A stretch of DNA of 64,000 bases from SZUA-430 sp040080835 (GTDB taxonomy: Bacteria > Pseudomonadota > Alphaproteobacteria > Micropepsales > Micropepsaceae), in the NCBI GenBank assembly GCA_040080835.1, contig JBEBHP010000008.1, positions 142,411 through 206,410 of the forward strand. Direction: 5' to 3'. The notes under the pieces are model-generated. The model had not been told where the DNA came from. It saw only the letters and a list, made by a program, of their open reading frames with translations, and ran no database searches. This document shows positions 1 to 9,059 of this stretch, in pieces. A program made the translations under genes and the position numbers. Position 1 is the stretch's first letter. Each line of letters opens with the position of its first letter.

Positions 1-1
1 G

Positions 2-259
2 CTCACACGGTCAAACACCTCGGTGTGCCTGAAGATCGTGGATCCCTGGTTCACCGCCAAGGACGCCGACGGCCAGGCTGCAGCCGCCAAGAAAATCGCC
101 GACATGCTCGAGAAGGAAGGCGTTGCCTTCGATATCGGCGCCTACCGCGACGCCCCTCCGGGCTTGCGCATTTGGGGCGGAGCAACCGTTGAAAGCGCGG
201 ATATGAAAGCACTGATGCCTTGGCTCGACTGGGCATGGTCGCAGGTCAAGGCGTCGTAA
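2..259 (+). CDS. serC: Phosphoserine aminotransferase, C-terminal end (partial)
   Basis: The reading frame is open from the window edge and stops at TAA 257-259, so only the last 85 codons are present. The stretch DIGAYRDAPPGLRIWGGATVE followed by MKALMPWLDWAW is the characteristic C-terminus of alphaproteobacterial SerC, the PLP enzyme that transaminates 3-phosphohydroxypyruvate to phosphoserine. The next gene is serA, which supplies that substrate, so the two form a serine-biosynthesis pair on the same strand. The catalytic lysine lies upstream of the window and cannot be checked. Confidence 0.85.
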   Translation, partial: LTRSNTSVCLKIVDPWFTAKDADGQAAAAKKIADMLEKEGVAFDIGAYRDAPPGLRIWGGATVESADMKALMPWLDWAWSQVKAS

Positions 260-263
260 CACC

Positions 264-290
264 CCTGGGGCCGCGGGCATCCTGCCCGCC
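264..290. repeat. Single arm of a REP-like palindromic repeat
   Basis: A 27-bp stretch containing GCGGGCATCCTGCCCGC lies between serC and serA. It matches one arm of the paired repeats at 3608-3683 and 4767-4842 but with a small change and no second arm. It probably is a decayed or solitary copy of the same family. Confidence 0.5.
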
Positions 291-329
291 CTTCCCTTTT
301 CCATCAAATCCACACCCGGAGCATTTCCC

Positions 330-1907
330 ATGCCCAAAGTTCTGATCTCTGATCAATTGTCCCCGGCTGCCGTCCAGATCTTCAAGGATCGCGGCATCGA
401 AGTCGACGTGAAGGTCGGCCTCCCCAAGGACGAACTGAAGTCGATCATCGGCCGCTATGACGGCCTCGCCATCCGCTCCGCCACCAAGGTCACGGCCGAA
501 ATCCTGGCAGCAGCAACACATCTCAAGGTCGTCGGCCGCGCCGGTATCGGTGTCGACAACGTGGACATCCCCGCAGCAACCGGCCGCGGCGTGATTGTCA
601 TGAACACGCCGCACGGCAATTCCATCACCACCGCAGAACATGCCATCGCACTGATGTTTGCCCTTGCCCGCGAAATCCCGGCAGCAAACGCCTCGACCCA
701 CGCGGGCAAGTGGGAAAAGAACCGCTTCATGGGCGTGGAACTGACCGGCAAGACGCTCGGTATCATTGGCTGTGGCAACATCGGTTCGATCGTGGCGGAA
801 CGCGCCAAAGGCCTTCGCATGAAGGTGGCCGCATTCGATCCGTACCTCAGCCCCGAACGCGCCGAGACCATGGGCGTTGAGAAGGTCGAACTCGAAGACC
901 TGCTCACGCGTGCGGATTTCATAACCCTGCACACACCACTCACCGACAAGACGCGCAACATCCTTGACGCAAAGTCCCTGGCGAAAACCAGGAAGGGCGT
1001 GCGGATCATCAATTGCGCCCGTGGCGGCCTGATAGATGAAGCGGCACTCAAGAGTGCACTCGACAGCGGCCACGTTGCGGGCGCCGCCCTCGACGTATTC
1101 GAAACCGAACCGGCAAAGGAAAACGTTCTGTTCGGCTCCGACAAGGTTGTGGCCACCCCCCATCTCGGCGCGTCAACAAGCGAAGCGCAGGAAAACGTCG
1201 CACTTCAGGTCGCCGAGCAGATGTCGGACTACCTGCTGACGGGCGCCATCACAAACGCGATCAACATGCCATCGATCACGGCCGACCAGGCAACGGTTAT
1301 GAAACCGTGGATTTCGCTTGCCGAAAAGCTCGGCGCCTTTGCGGGCCAATTGACCGAAACCAGCATCAAGTCCGTCGAGATCATCTTCGAAGGCAACGTC
1401 GCGGAACTCAACACCCGCGCGCTCATGCAGGCAGCCCTTGCAGGCCTGCTCAAGCCGAACCTCTCCGAGGTCAACATGGTCAATGCGCCGATCGTCGCCA
1501 AGGAACGCGGCATCCAGGTGAGCGAGATCCGCCGCACGCAACATGGCGCGTACGAAGGCTACCTGATGCTGAAGGTCACGACCGAAAGGCAGACGCGCGA
1601 AGTGGCAGGCACGGTGTTCTCGAATGGAGTGCCCCGCCTCATCCAGGTCAAGGGCATCGACATGGAATCCCACTTCACGCCGCACATGCTCTACGTCACG
1701 AACGAAGACAAGCCGGGCTTTATCGGCAAGCTCGGAACGTTGCTGGGCGACGCAAAGGTCAACATCGCCTCGTTCAATCTCGGTCGCACCGGCCCGGGCG
1801 GCGATGCGATTGCGCTGGTCGAAGTTGACGGCGCGGTTCCTGAATCTGTCCTGGCTGACTTGCGCAAGATGTCGGTAGTCAAACAAGCCAAAGCCTTGGT
1901 GTTCTGA
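330..1907 (+). CDS. serA: D-3-phosphoglycerate dehydrogenase
   Basis: First enzyme of serine synthesis, oxidising 3-phosphoglycerate with NAD+. The 525-aa length fits the long (type I) form with an intervening domain and a C-terminal ACT domain. Visible features: the N-terminal substrate segment GRAGIGVDNVD, the Rossmann motif GIIGCGNIGS at about residues 144-153, the ARGGLIDE signature near 230-237, and the catalytic histidine in TPHLGAST (H278). The ACT regulatory domain runs from about residue 452 (NEDKPGFIGKLGTLLGD). The ATG at 330 gives the expected N-terminus. It follows serC and overlaps purA by one base, so cotranscription is likely. Confidence 0.96.
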   Translation: MPKVLISDQLSPAAVQIFKDRGIEVDVKVGLPKDELKSIIGRYDGLAIRSATKVTAEILAAATHLKVVGRAGIGVDNVDIPAATGRGVIVMNTPHGNSITTAEHAIALMFALAREIPAANASTHAGKWEKNRFMGVELTGKTLGIIGCGNIGSIVAERAKGLRMKVAAFDPYLSPERAETMGVEKVELEDLLTRADFITLHTPLTDKTRNILDAKSLAKTRKGVRIINCARGGLIDEAALKSALDSGHVAGAALDVFETEPAKENVLFGSDKVVATPHLGASTSEAQENVALQVAEQMSDYLLTGAITNAINMPSITADQATVMKPWISLAEKLGAFAGQLTETSIKSVEIIFEGNVAELNTRALMQAALAGLLKPNLSEVNMVNAPIVAKERGIQVSEIRRTQHGAYEGYLMLKVTTERQTREVAGTVFSNGVPRLIQVKGIDMESHFTPHMLYVTNEDKPGFIGKLGTLLGDAKVNIASFNLGRTGPGGDAIALVEVDGAVPESVLADLRKMSVVKQAKALVF

Positions 1908-3199
1908 TGACAGGCGTCGCAGTAATCGGAGCTCAGTGGGGCGACGAAGGCAAAGGCAAGATCGTTGACTGGCTCTGCGAGCGCGCGAGCGTCGTGGTCC
2001 GCTTCCAGGGCGGGCACAACGCGGGCCACACCCTGGTCATCGGCGACAAGACCTACAAGTTCTCGCTGCTGCCGTCGGGCATTGCGCGTCCGAACAAACT
2101 GTCGGTGATCGGCAACGGCGTTGTCGTCGATCCCTGGGCCCTGATCGCCGAGATCGGCCGCATGACGGAACAGGGCCTGACCATCACACCGGCGAACCTG
2201 CTCATCGCCGACAACGCACCGCTGATCCTGCCGCTGCACGGCGAACTCGACACCCTGCGTGAAACGTCGAACTCCGGCACGCGCATCGGCACGACGAAGC
2301 GGGGCATCGGTCCGGCCTACGAAGACAAGGTCGGCCGCCGCGCCCTGCGCACGATTGATCTCGCCGACGTCAGAGCCTTGCGGGCCAAGGTCGAGAACCT
2401 GCTGACACACCACAATGCATTGCGCCGCGGCATGGGCCAGTCGGAGATCGATGCTGGCAAGCTCACCGCACAGCTGGCCGAGATCGCCCCGAAGGTCGTG
2501 CCATTCCTCGGCCCCGTTTGGAAAAGGCTGCACGAGATCCGCATGCGCGGCGAACGCATCCTGTTCGAGGGCGCGCAAGGCGCCCTGCTCGACATCGACC
2601 ATGGCACCTACCCTTACGTGACATCGTCCAACACCGTGGCAGGCCAGGCCGCTGCCGGCTGCGGGATCGCACCGCGCGCGCTTACCTACGTGCTGGGCAT
2701 CGCGAAGGCCTATACGACCCGCGTCGGCGAAGGCCCCTTCCCCGCTGAGCTGACAGACGAAGTCGGCGCCCGCCTCGGCGAACGCGGCCACGAGTTCGGC
2801 ACTGTCACGGGCCGCAAGCGCCGCTGTGGCTGGTTTGATGCCGTACTGGTTCGCCAGACCGTCATCACCGGCGGCATTGATGGCATCGCGTTCACGAAGC
2901 TCGATGTGCTCGACGGCCTGAAGGAAATCAAGGTCGTCGTCGCCTACGACCTCGACGGCAAACAGATCGATCACCTGCCGGCCGCCGCCGACGCACAGCA
3001 GCGCGTGAAGCCCATCTACGAAACCATGGAAGGCTGGAGCGAAACCACGCAAGGGGCCAGGCGCTGGGCCGACCTGCCCGCCGCCGCGATCAAGTACGTC
3101 CGCCGCGTCGAAGAACTCATCGGCGCCCCGGTGGCATCCGTGTCGACCAGCCCCCAACGCGACGACACCATCCTCGTGCGCGATCCCTTCTCGGCATGA
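1907..3199 (+). CDS. purA: Adenylosuccinate synthetase
   Basis: GTP-dependent enzyme joining IMP and aspartate in AMP synthesis. The 430-aa length is standard. The P-loop segment QWGDEGKGK occupies residues 10-18 with catalytic D13, and GHNAGHT contains catalytic H41. GIGPAYEDK, FEGAQGALLD and TYPYVTSSNT are further family signatures. The start ATG overlaps the serA stop (TGATG), which suggests translational coupling. The 3' end overlaps the following small membrane gene by four bases. Confidence 0.97.
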   Translation: MTGVAVIGAQWGDEGKGKIVDWLCERASVVVRFQGGHNAGHTLVIGDKTYKFSLLPSGIARPNKLSVIGNGVVVDPWALIAEIGRMTEQGLTITPANLLIADNAPLILPLHGELDTLRETSNSGTRIGTTKRGIGPAYEDKVGRRALRTIDLADVRALRAKVENLLTHHNALRRGMGQSEIDAGKLTAQLAEIAPKVVPFLGPVWKRLHEIRMRGERILFEGAQGALLDIDHGTYPYVTSSNTVAGQAAAGCGIAPRALTYVLGIAKAYTTRVGEGPFPAELTDEVGARLGERGHEFGTVTGRKRRCGWFDAVLVRQTVITGGIDGIAFTKLDVLDGLKEIKVVVAYDLDGKQIDHLPAAADAQQRVKPIYETMEGWSETTQGARRWADLPAAAIKYVRRVEELIGAPVASVSTSPQRDDTILVRDPFSA

Positions 3200-3603
3200 C
3201 GCAAATGCCGAAGGGCCTGAGCACCGCGTTGCTGCTGACGGATCTGGGCTTCATCGCCTACTGGTCCCTCACGGCACTCGTTGCTGCGGGCCTGTTCAGC
3301 GTGCCGCCGGAATATCTCTACAGCGACTACCACAACCCGCTGGTCGTGGCCTGGAACTGGTCCTTCATGCCGCTCGACATCATCCTGTCCCTCGCGGGCC
3401 TGAACGCCGTCCGCCTCCGGCGCGCCGGCAACCCGTCCTGGCGAGGCTGGACCATCTTCTCCCTCGCCCTCACCGTCTGCGCCGGCCTCATGGCCATCTC
3501 CTTCTGGACCATCCGCGGCGACTTCGACGTGACGTGGTGGACCATCAACCTCGCCCTCATGCTATGGCCGTGGCTCTACTTGCCCACCCTCATCAAATCC
3601 TGA
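3196..3603 (+). CDS. Small four-TM membrane protein, DUF5360/YvaD-like
   Basis: A 135-aa hydrophobic protein with about four transmembrane segments (roughly residues 10-32, 50-68, 83-103 and 112-131) joined by short loops. The motif YSDYHNPLVVAWNWSFMPLD and the basic loop RLRRAGNPSW resemble the YvaD/DUF5360 family, for which no function is known. The ATG overlaps the purA stop in an ATGA, so it is probably the last gene of the ser-pur transcript. The family name is from recognition, not a search. Confidence 0.75.
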   Translation: MTQMPKGLSTALLLTDLGFIAYWSLTALVAAGLFSVPPEYLYSDYHNPLVVAWNWSFMPLDIILSLAGLNAVRLRRAGNPSWRGWTIFSLALTVCAGLMAISFWTIRGDFDVTWWTINLALMLWPWLYLPTLIKS

Positions 3604-3607
3604 TCCG

Positions 3608-3683
3608 CCTGGGAGCGCGGGCATCCTGCCCGCTCTTTCTTCCTCGCGACTTCACCTGCGGGCAGGATGCCCGCGCTCCCAGG
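3608..3683. repeat. REP-like inverted repeat pair
   Basis: Two 26-bp arms, 3608-3633 and 3658-3683, are exact reverse complements around a 24-bp spacer. Each arm itself contains the palindrome GCGGGCATCCTGCCCGC. It lies just after the small membrane gene, where the RNA hairpin could also end transcription, but there is no U-tract. A second copy with identical arms lies at 4767-4842, which makes this a dispersed repeat family. Confidence 0.85.
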
Positions 3684-3804
3684 GAAAATGCACGTCCATA
3701 GTCTCTTTCCAACGCGGCTCTTGGTGCCTGATCCTGCGCAACTTGACGAAACGCACACGCTCGCCGATGGTTGTCTCTGCACCAATCTGAACGCCGGGAA
3801 TATC

Positions 3805-4743
3805 ATGAAACAATTTTTGCAAGCCGCATCGATCAGCATGGCGCTCTTGCTTGCCTGCGCTTGCTCGCCCGACACGCCGAAGAAAACGGAATCGGCGCCG
3901 GTTGACACCCCTCCCGCGGCGTCAGTCCCTGCCGCTGCAATTCCCTATGGCGCCAACAAGGCCGTCGGTGCAACCTTCGTGCACGACGGCGTGACCCTTT
4001 ATTACGAAACCTATGGCGAAGGACCGCCGCTGCTGCTCGTGCACGGCAACGGGGGCAGCTTGGGCGGGCTGGCCGCACAGATCTTACACTTCAAGGCGAA
4101 GTACAAGGTGATCGCGATGGACAGCCGCGATCAGGGACGCTCAAGCGACAGCGCAGAACCGATCACCTACGAGAAGATGACGGATGATCTCGCCGCCCTG
4201 CTCGATCACCTCCAGACCGGCCCCGTCGATGTCGTGGGCTGGAGCGATGGCGGCATCGAGGCCCTGCTGCTCGGGCTTCGCCATCCGGACAAGGTGAAAA
4301 AGATCGTGTCCATGGCCGCCAACCTCAATCCGGGGCCCGACGCGTTCGACCCCGAAGTCAAGGCTCTGCTCAAGTCCATGATGGACATCCCCGAAGCTGC
4401 CCGGAAAACGCCGGAAGGAAAACGCCAGCTGAAAGTGGTCGGCATGATGTTGAAAGAGCCGAACATTCCCTCGGCCCTGCTGGGCCAGGTCAAGGCCCCG
4501 ACCCTGGTCCTTGCAAGTGACAACGACCTTGTCCGCCTCGAGCACATCGTCACGATCTACAGAAGCCTGCCCAACGCCGAGCTCGCCATCTTCCCGAACA
4601 GGACCCACCTGATGCCCTACGACGACCCCGAGATGTTCAACGGCGCGATCGACCGCTTCCTGTCCACTCCCTACCGCAAGATCGACCGCATTCCGGAGAC
4701 AATGGCATCATTCGAAAAGTTGATGTCCGGCCTGGCGAAATAG
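3805..4743 (+). CDS. Lipoprotein alpha/beta hydrolase
   Basis: A 312-aa protein read from ATG 3805, because an upstream in-frame start at 3667 would run through the repeat. The N-terminus MKQFLQAASISMALLLACAC is a lipoprotein-like signal, followed by a Pro/Ala-rich linker and a canonical alpha/beta-hydrolase fold. Visible motifs: LLVHGNGGS (oxyanion loop), VVGWSDGG (nucleophile elbow, Ser within GWSDG), ASDNDLV (acid) and NRTHLMPYD (catalytic His). It is likely anchored in the envelope and hydrolyses an ester or similar substrate, which cannot be named. It is flanked on both sides by REP-like repeats, suggesting a separate unit from purA. Confidence 0.85.
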   Translation: MKQFLQAASISMALLLACACSPDTPKKTESAPVDTPPAASVPAAAIPYGANKAVGATFVHDGVTLYYETYGEGPPLLLVHGNGGSLGGLAAQILHFKAKYKVIAMDSRDQGRSSDSAEPITYEKMTDDLAALLDHLQTGPVDVVGWSDGGIEALLLGLRHPDKVKKIVSMAANLNPGPDAFDPEVKALLKSMMDIPEAARKTPEGKRQLKVVGMMLKEPNIPSALLGQVKAPTLVLASDNDLVRLEHIVTIYRSLPNAELAIFPNRTHLMPYDDPEMFNGAIDRFLSTPYRKIDRIPETMASFEKLMSGLAK

Positions 4744-4766
4744 CGTTCGCGAGAAATGAGTGCCCC

Positions 4767-4842
4767 CCTGGGAGCGCGGGCATCCTGCCCGCTCTTGCAA
4801 GCGTGAAGAAGAAAGTGCGGGCAGGATGCCCGCGCTCCCAGG
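4767..4842. repeat. REP-like inverted repeat pair, second copy
   Basis: Arms at 4767-4792 and 4817-4842 are the same 26-mers as at 3608-3683, in the same arrangement and with a 24-bp spacer of different sequence. Conservation of the arms but not the spacer points to a mobile or selected repeat rather than a simple terminator. Confidence 0.87.
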
Positions 4843-5222
4843 AAGAATGCCCCCGCACAAAAACGTCGCACCCAGACGGCCTTGCACATCACGAATGTTC
4901 TCTATACGTTCCAAACCGGGCCGAAACCCTCCGGCACCAGGTTCGACATCGAACCCGCACATTGTGAATACCTGCCGGCGATCCTGTCCCTCGAGATGGG
5001 CGCCTCGTGAGCCCCGCGCGAAAATCTATTGCAGGGTGTGTGCCCCGGACTCCACCTTGCGCCATCCCCGCAATACGATGCGATGGAGACACGCTGAAAA
5101 TGAAAAAATACCCCTCGACTCTGTCTCACTTTTGACCATTTTCCCGCAAGAATGGGCCAAAAATCGTGAAACAGTGTTTGTCTCAAGTGCATCGAAAAAG
5201 TGGATACCGCCCGAACGCAAAA
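4843..5222. other. Intergenic stretch without a recognisable gene
   Basis: About 380 bp between the second repeat and the rpoH terminator. Open frames exist but run through the repeat or have no homology I recognise. Nothing else is supported. Confidence 0.5.
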
Positions 5223-5246
5223 CGGCCGGGACAATCGCCCCGGCCG
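5223..5246 (-). terminator. Intrinsic terminator of rpoH
   Basis: A perfect 8-bp GC stem (CGGCCGGG / CCCGGCCG) with an 8-nt loop lies 22 bp beyond the rpoH stop. On the minus strand it is followed directly by TTTTGCG. Position and structure fit a rho-independent terminator. Confidence 0.72.
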
Positions 5247-5267
5247 CTGTGCAATTGCCGTCTTATG

Positions 5268-6179
5268 TTACCGCGCCGGAAGCGCCGCCGGAGGCGCCTC
5301 TTTCCCGCCACCCAGGCGGCTTTGCCTGGCGGCATCCTTGATCGCGCGCTGCAGCTTTTCAAAAGCCCTGACTTCGATCTGGCGCACGCGCTCGCGACTG
5401 ATGTCGTATTCCTTCGACAGGTCCTCAAGCGTGGCCGGATCTTCCTTCAGGCGGCGTTCTGTCAGGATGTGACGCTCGCGCTCGTTCAGCGCCTTCATGC
5501 CTTCGGCAAGAAGATCAGAGCGGTCGTCCTTCTGCTCCTGATCCGCGAGGATCGTTTCCTGGTTCGGTGTCTCGTCGACAAGCCAGTCCTGCCACTCGCC
5601 TTCCGAGTCTGCGCGCATTGGCGCGTTCAGTGAATGATCCGGCGCCGCAAGGCGGCGGTTCATCGAGATCACTTCTTCCTCGGTCACGCCGAGTTTGTTG
5701 GCGATGATCTTGACCTGCTCTGGTTTCAGGTCGCCATCCTCGATCGCCTTGATATGTCCCTTGGCCTTGCGAAGGTTGAAGAACAGCTTCTTCTGCGCGG
5801 CTGTCGTGCCGATCTTCACCAGGCTCCACGAACGCAGGATGTATTCCTGGATCGAAGCCCTGATCCACCACATGGCATAGGTCGCAAGTCTGAAGCCCTT
5901 CTCGGGATCGAATCGCTTGACGGCCTGCATCAGGCCTACATTGCCTTCAGAAACGATCTCGTTGATCGGCAGGCCATAGCCGCGATACCCCATCGCGATC
6001 TTGGCAACCAGCCTGAGATGGCTTGTCACCAGGCGGTGAGCGGCCCCGGAGTCCTCGTGCTCGCGCCAGCGTTTGGCGAGCATGTACTCTTCTTCCAGCT
6101 CAAGCATTGGAAATGTTCGGATTTCAGCCAGATAGCGGCTAAGGCCCCCTTCGGCCAACATCAAATAGCCAGCAGCCAT
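5268..6179 (-). CDS. rpoH: RNA polymerase heat-shock sigma factor RpoH (sigma-32)
   Basis: A 303-aa group 3-like sigma-70 factor that directs heat-shock transcription. Region 2 is clear (LRLVAKIAMGYRGYGLP, YAMWWIRASIQEYILRSW). The RpoH box QKKLFFNLR is diagnostic of sigma-32 and binds core polymerase. Region 4 ends in YDISRERVRQIEVRAFEKLQ, the HTH for the -35 element. I chose ATG 6179 (MAAGYLMLAEGG) because GGGAGAACGA precedes it at good spacing; the frame is open further upstream. It lies downstream of the rluD-type gene on the same strand, a common alphaproteobacterial order. Confidence 0.96.
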   Translation of the reverse strand: MAAGYLMLAEGGLSRYLAEIRTFPMLELEEEYMLAKRWREHEDSGAAHRLVTSHLRLVAKIAMGYRGYGLPINEIVSEGNVGLMQAVKRFDPEKGFRLATYAMWWIRASIQEYILRSWSLVKIGTTAAQKKLFFNLRKAKGHIKAIEDGDLKPEQVKIIANKLGVTEEEVISMNRRLAAPDHSLNAPMRADSEGEWQDWLVDETPNQETILADQEQKDDRSDLLAEGMKALNERERHILTERRLKEDPATLEDLSKEYDISRERVRQIEVRAFEKLQRAIKDAARQSRLGGGKEAPPAALPAR

Positions 6180-6308
6180 TTCGTTCTCCCTTGCGCAGGG
6201 CTGGTACGGTCCGTGCGAGATTGCCCCGGTCTTCCAGCCTGACCAACGCACCCGTCCCCTATTTGGCCCGGGCGTGACCAGAACATCTAGTTATTGATCC
6301 GGGCGATT

Positions 6309-7286
6309 TTAAGTCCCCCGGCCCCTTCCTGCAAAACGCCTCAGGGCCTCAAGGGTTTCACTGAAATCTGCGGGTAATTCGCTTTCAAAGTAAACCGGCT
6401 TGTCGAGGCCCGGATGGTGGAAGCCCAAAACAGCCGCATGGAGGGCCTGGCGCTGAATGGAAAGGGTCACGCCGGGAATGCTGCGGGGACGCCCATAAAC
6501 AGGGTCTCCGATCAGCGGATGGCCGATATGAGCCATGTGAACACGCACCTGGTGTGTCCTTCCGGTTTCCAGGCGGCACTCCACAAGCGCCGCCGATGCC
6601 CCGAAAGTCTCGATCACTTTGTAGTGAGTCCGGGCGTGCTTGCCACCCACGCGCAACACTGCAATTTTTTGTCGGTTCAGCGGACTGCGGCCGAGGTCGC
6701 CGTCGATGGTCCCCGACAGGGTACGAGGAACGCCCCATACCAGCGCTTTGTAGACGCGCGTGACAGCATGGGCCGCGAACTGCTTGCCAAGGCTCGTATG
6801 TGCCCGCTCCGTCTTGGCAACCACCATCAGGCCGGTTGTGTCCTTGTCGATCCGGTGCACGATCCCGGGCCTGAGCTCGCCGCCAATGCCGCTCAGGGAA
6901 TTGCCACAATGCGCAATCAGGGCATTGACCAAAGTGCCATCCCTGTTGCCTGCGGCCGGATGAACCACCAGGCCAGCCTGCTTGTTGATGACCAGCAGGT
7001 GCTTGTCCTCAAATACAATGTTCAACGGGATGTCTTCACCCTGTGGCACGGCCTCCACGGCGGGCGGCACGACCAGCAGCACTTCGCTGTTGAACTTGAC
7101 CCGTTGCGCGGCGTCCTTGGCCGGAGCACCGTTGACGGTGACAGCGCCCGTCTCGATTAACTGTTTCAGCCGCGAACGCGACAAATCCGGCCACAGGGCC
7201 GCAAGCGCACGATCAAGCCTGTCACCGGCTTGGCTCTCGCCGATTGTCAGTGTACGACGCTCGCTGTCCTCAGAGGATTTCATCAT
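6309..7286 (-). CDS. rluD: RluD-type 23S rRNA pseudouridine synthase
   Basis: A 325-aa protein with an N-terminal S4 RNA-binding domain (DRALAALWPDLSRSRLKQLI, about residues 24-75) and a RluA-family synthase domain. The catalytic aspartate is in HRIDKDTTGL at about residue 147. LETGRTHQVRVHMAHIGHPL and GDPVYG are family motifs. RluD modifies helix 69 of 23S rRNA; assignment to RluD rather than RluC is by overall similarity. Two adjacent ATGs (7286, 7283) are possible starts, neither with a clear ribosome-binding site. The start overlaps the divergent gene at 7285. Confidence 0.93.
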   Translation of the reverse strand: MMKSSEDSERRTLTIGESQAGDRLDRALAALWPDLSRSRLKQLIETGAVTVNGAPAKDAAQRVKFNSEVLLVVPPAVEAVPQGEDIPLNIVFEDKHLLVINKQAGLVVHPAAGNRDGTLVNALIAHCGNSLSGIGGELRPGIVHRIDKDTTGLMVVAKTERAHTSLGKQFAAHAVTRVYKALVWGVPRTLSGTIDGDLGRSPLNRQKIAVLRVGGKHARTHYKVIETFGASAALVECRLETGRTHQVRVHMAHIGHPLIGDPVYGRPRSIPGVTLSIQRQALHAAVLGFHHPGLDKPVYFESELPADFSETLEALRRFAGRGRGT

Positions 7287-7641
7287 GGCCGAAGTCGTAC
7301 CTGAACAACCGCCCGCATCCAACCGCGGCTTATGGATGCTGGTGATCGGTCTCGGGATCGCAATCCTGCTGGTTGTTGCCGCTATGATCGGCATGGCGAT
7401 CAGGAATGCCTATTCGAAGGGCCCGGAAACCTCTGCACCGGTCCAGGCAACCCTCAAGCCTGGCGAGGCACCGGAACTCAACCTCGACCTCGAACCTGGC
7501 GCAACAGTATCTGACGCCAAAATGGATGGCTCCCTGCTGATCGTGCGCGTCACGTCACCAGTCAGCGACGAAGTCCTGGTCATCGACCCCGCAAAGTCAA
7601 AGATCATCAACCGGATCCGCTTCAACAGGAAAGCACCCTGA
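7285..7641 (+). CDS. Single-pass membrane protein, DUF6476-like
   Basis: A 118-aa protein with one N-terminal transmembrane helix (LWMLVIGLGIAILLVVAAMI, residues about 16-38) and a soluble beta-rich tail with short repeats around VSDAKMDGSLLIVRVTSPVSDEVLVID. This matches the small DUF6476 family of Alphaproteobacteria, which is typically divergent from rluD. I chose ATG 7285 because AGAGGA precedes it by 8 nt, within the rluD start region. The function is unknown; the tail is probably periplasmic. Confidence 0.8.
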   Translation: MAEVVPEQPPASNRGLWMLVIGLGIAILLVVAAMIGMAIRNAYSKGPETSAPVQATLKPGEAPELNLDLEPGATVSDAKMDGSLLIVRVTSPVSDEVLVIDPAKSKIINRIRFNRKAP

Positions 7642-7649
7642 TCGCAGAG

Positions 7650-9059
7650 TTATTTTCCGGCGATCTGGGTCAGCAGCACGCGCCAGTGCGTGAGGCCTCC
7701 GTAAAAAGACTCCACTGGAACGCGTTCATTGAGACCGTGTGAGAAGTCATCGCTGTCCTTGATGAATATCTCGCTGGCTCCATACGTTGGAATGCCGGCC
7801 GCGCGATAGAATACGCCGTCGGTTGCTCCGGACGACATCGAAGGCACGATAGGCACGCCGGGATGGACGGCATGCACGGCTGCGGTCACAGCTTCAAGCA
7901 CATCAGCGCGCAAGGGTGACGCGTCGCTCGCCGTATAATTCTGCTCCAGCGGCGCGATCTCGATTCTGCGGCCCGCCAGCTTCTGCAATTGCGCCTGCAC
8001 AGCCTCGATCTTCACGCCGGGAAAGATCCTGCAGTTCACGGTGACGCTGGCGCTTTGCGGCAGCGCGTTGTCCGCATGGCCTGCCTGCATCATTGTAGCA
8101 ACGCAGGTGGTACGAACCTGCCCGACATAAAACGGACTGGAGGAAAGGACGCGGGCGGCCCGCCTGTCTCCAGGATGCCTGGCAAAGCGCAGCATCGCCT
8201 TGCCGATGGCGCCCTTGGTCACCCGACCGTTGGCTTTGAAGGCTGCGACCGTTGTCGGGTTCCACATCACCGGAAATGCATATCGGCGAACGGCGCGCAC
8301 AGCCTCCATCACGTCATAGATTGCGTTGTCAGGCCGCGGCTGCGACGAGTGCCCGCCCTCGTTCCTGGCTGTCAGTTTGAAACTCGCAAAAGTCTTCTCC
8401 GCTGTTTGCAGCGCGTAGGTGACAGGCTTGCCATCTTCACCCAGTTGCCCGCCGCCTGAATCGGAATTGATTGCAAACTCGGCATCGATCAGGTCGCGGT
8501 GCTCCTTGACCAGCGACGTTGCAGTCAGCCCCACAGTCTCCTCGTCTCCGGAGAACGCGATGATGAGATCGCGCGTGGGAACAAACTTTTCGCCCTTCAG
8601 GGATATGAATGTGGCCGCGAGTGCCGCCACGCCGGATTTGTTGTCGGCAGTACCACGCCCGAAAAAGAAACCGCCTTCCTCGATGAACTTGAACGGATCG
8701 CGCGTCCAGTCTTCACGATGCGCCGTCACCACATCCATGTGCGCCATCAGCAGGATCGGCCGGCCACCAGTGCCATCGCCACGATAACGCACGACGAGAG
8801 ATGCTGTCTTGTCGTGCGGGATGATGTGGATGTCTTCAGCGGCAAAGCCGGCATCTGCAAACACACCGGCCAGATACTTTGCCATCTCGGGAACTTTCGA
8901 GCCCTCGACCGACGTATCCATTTCCACGATCGTGCGATAGATCTCGACCGCGCGCTTGCGCTCTTCCGCGCCGGGAGAATTCGGACCGGCCCAGGCCGCC
9001 CCGACACAGCAAACCATGCCAACAACAGCAGCCGCCATCGCAGCTTGAGCGCGAACCAT
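7650..9059 (-). CDS. Secreted M20-family metallopeptidase
   Basis: A 469-aa zinc peptidase of the M20 (ArgE/DapE/CPG2-like) fold. The start ATG 9059 follows GGGAGACAGG and opens a signal peptide (MVRAQAAMAAAVVGMVCCVG, cleavage near AWA), so it is exported. Metal and catalytic motifs: LLMAHMDVV (His and catalytic Asp), GRGTADNKSG (bridging Asp), SGDEETVG (catalytic and metal Glu) and a distal SDDFSHGLNE (metal His). A dimerisation insert lies in between. Substrate is probably a dipeptide or acylated amino acid and cannot be set from sequence. Convergent with the upstream plus-strand gene. Confidence 0.88.
   Translation of the reverse strand: MVRAQAAMAAAVVGMVCCVGAAWAGPNSPGAEERKRAVEIYRTIVEMDTSVEGSKVPEMAKYLAGVFADAGFAAEDIHIIPHDKTASLVVRYRGDGTGGRPILLMAHMDVVTAHREDWTRDPFKFIEEGGFFFGRGTADNKSGVAALAATFISLKGEKFVPTRDLIIAFSGDEETVGLTATSLVKEHRDLIDAEFAINSDSGGGQLGEDGKPVTYALQTAEKTFASFKLTARNEGGHSSQPRPDNAIYDVMEAVRAVRRYAFPVMWNPTTVAAFKANGRVTKGAIGKAMLRFARHPGDRRAARVLSSSPFYVGQVRTTCVATMMQAGHADNALPQSASVTVNCRIFPGVKIEAVQAQLQKLAGRRIEIAPLEQNYTASDASPLRADVLEAVTAAVHAVHPGVPIVPSMSSGATDGVFYRAAGIPTYGASEIFIKDSDDFSHGLNERVPVESFYGGLTHWRVLLTQIAGK

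Noticed and set aside
4760..5341. 193-codon plus-strand frame
   Set aside because: It reads through the palindromic repeat and into the opposite strand of rpoH, with no protein-like signature.
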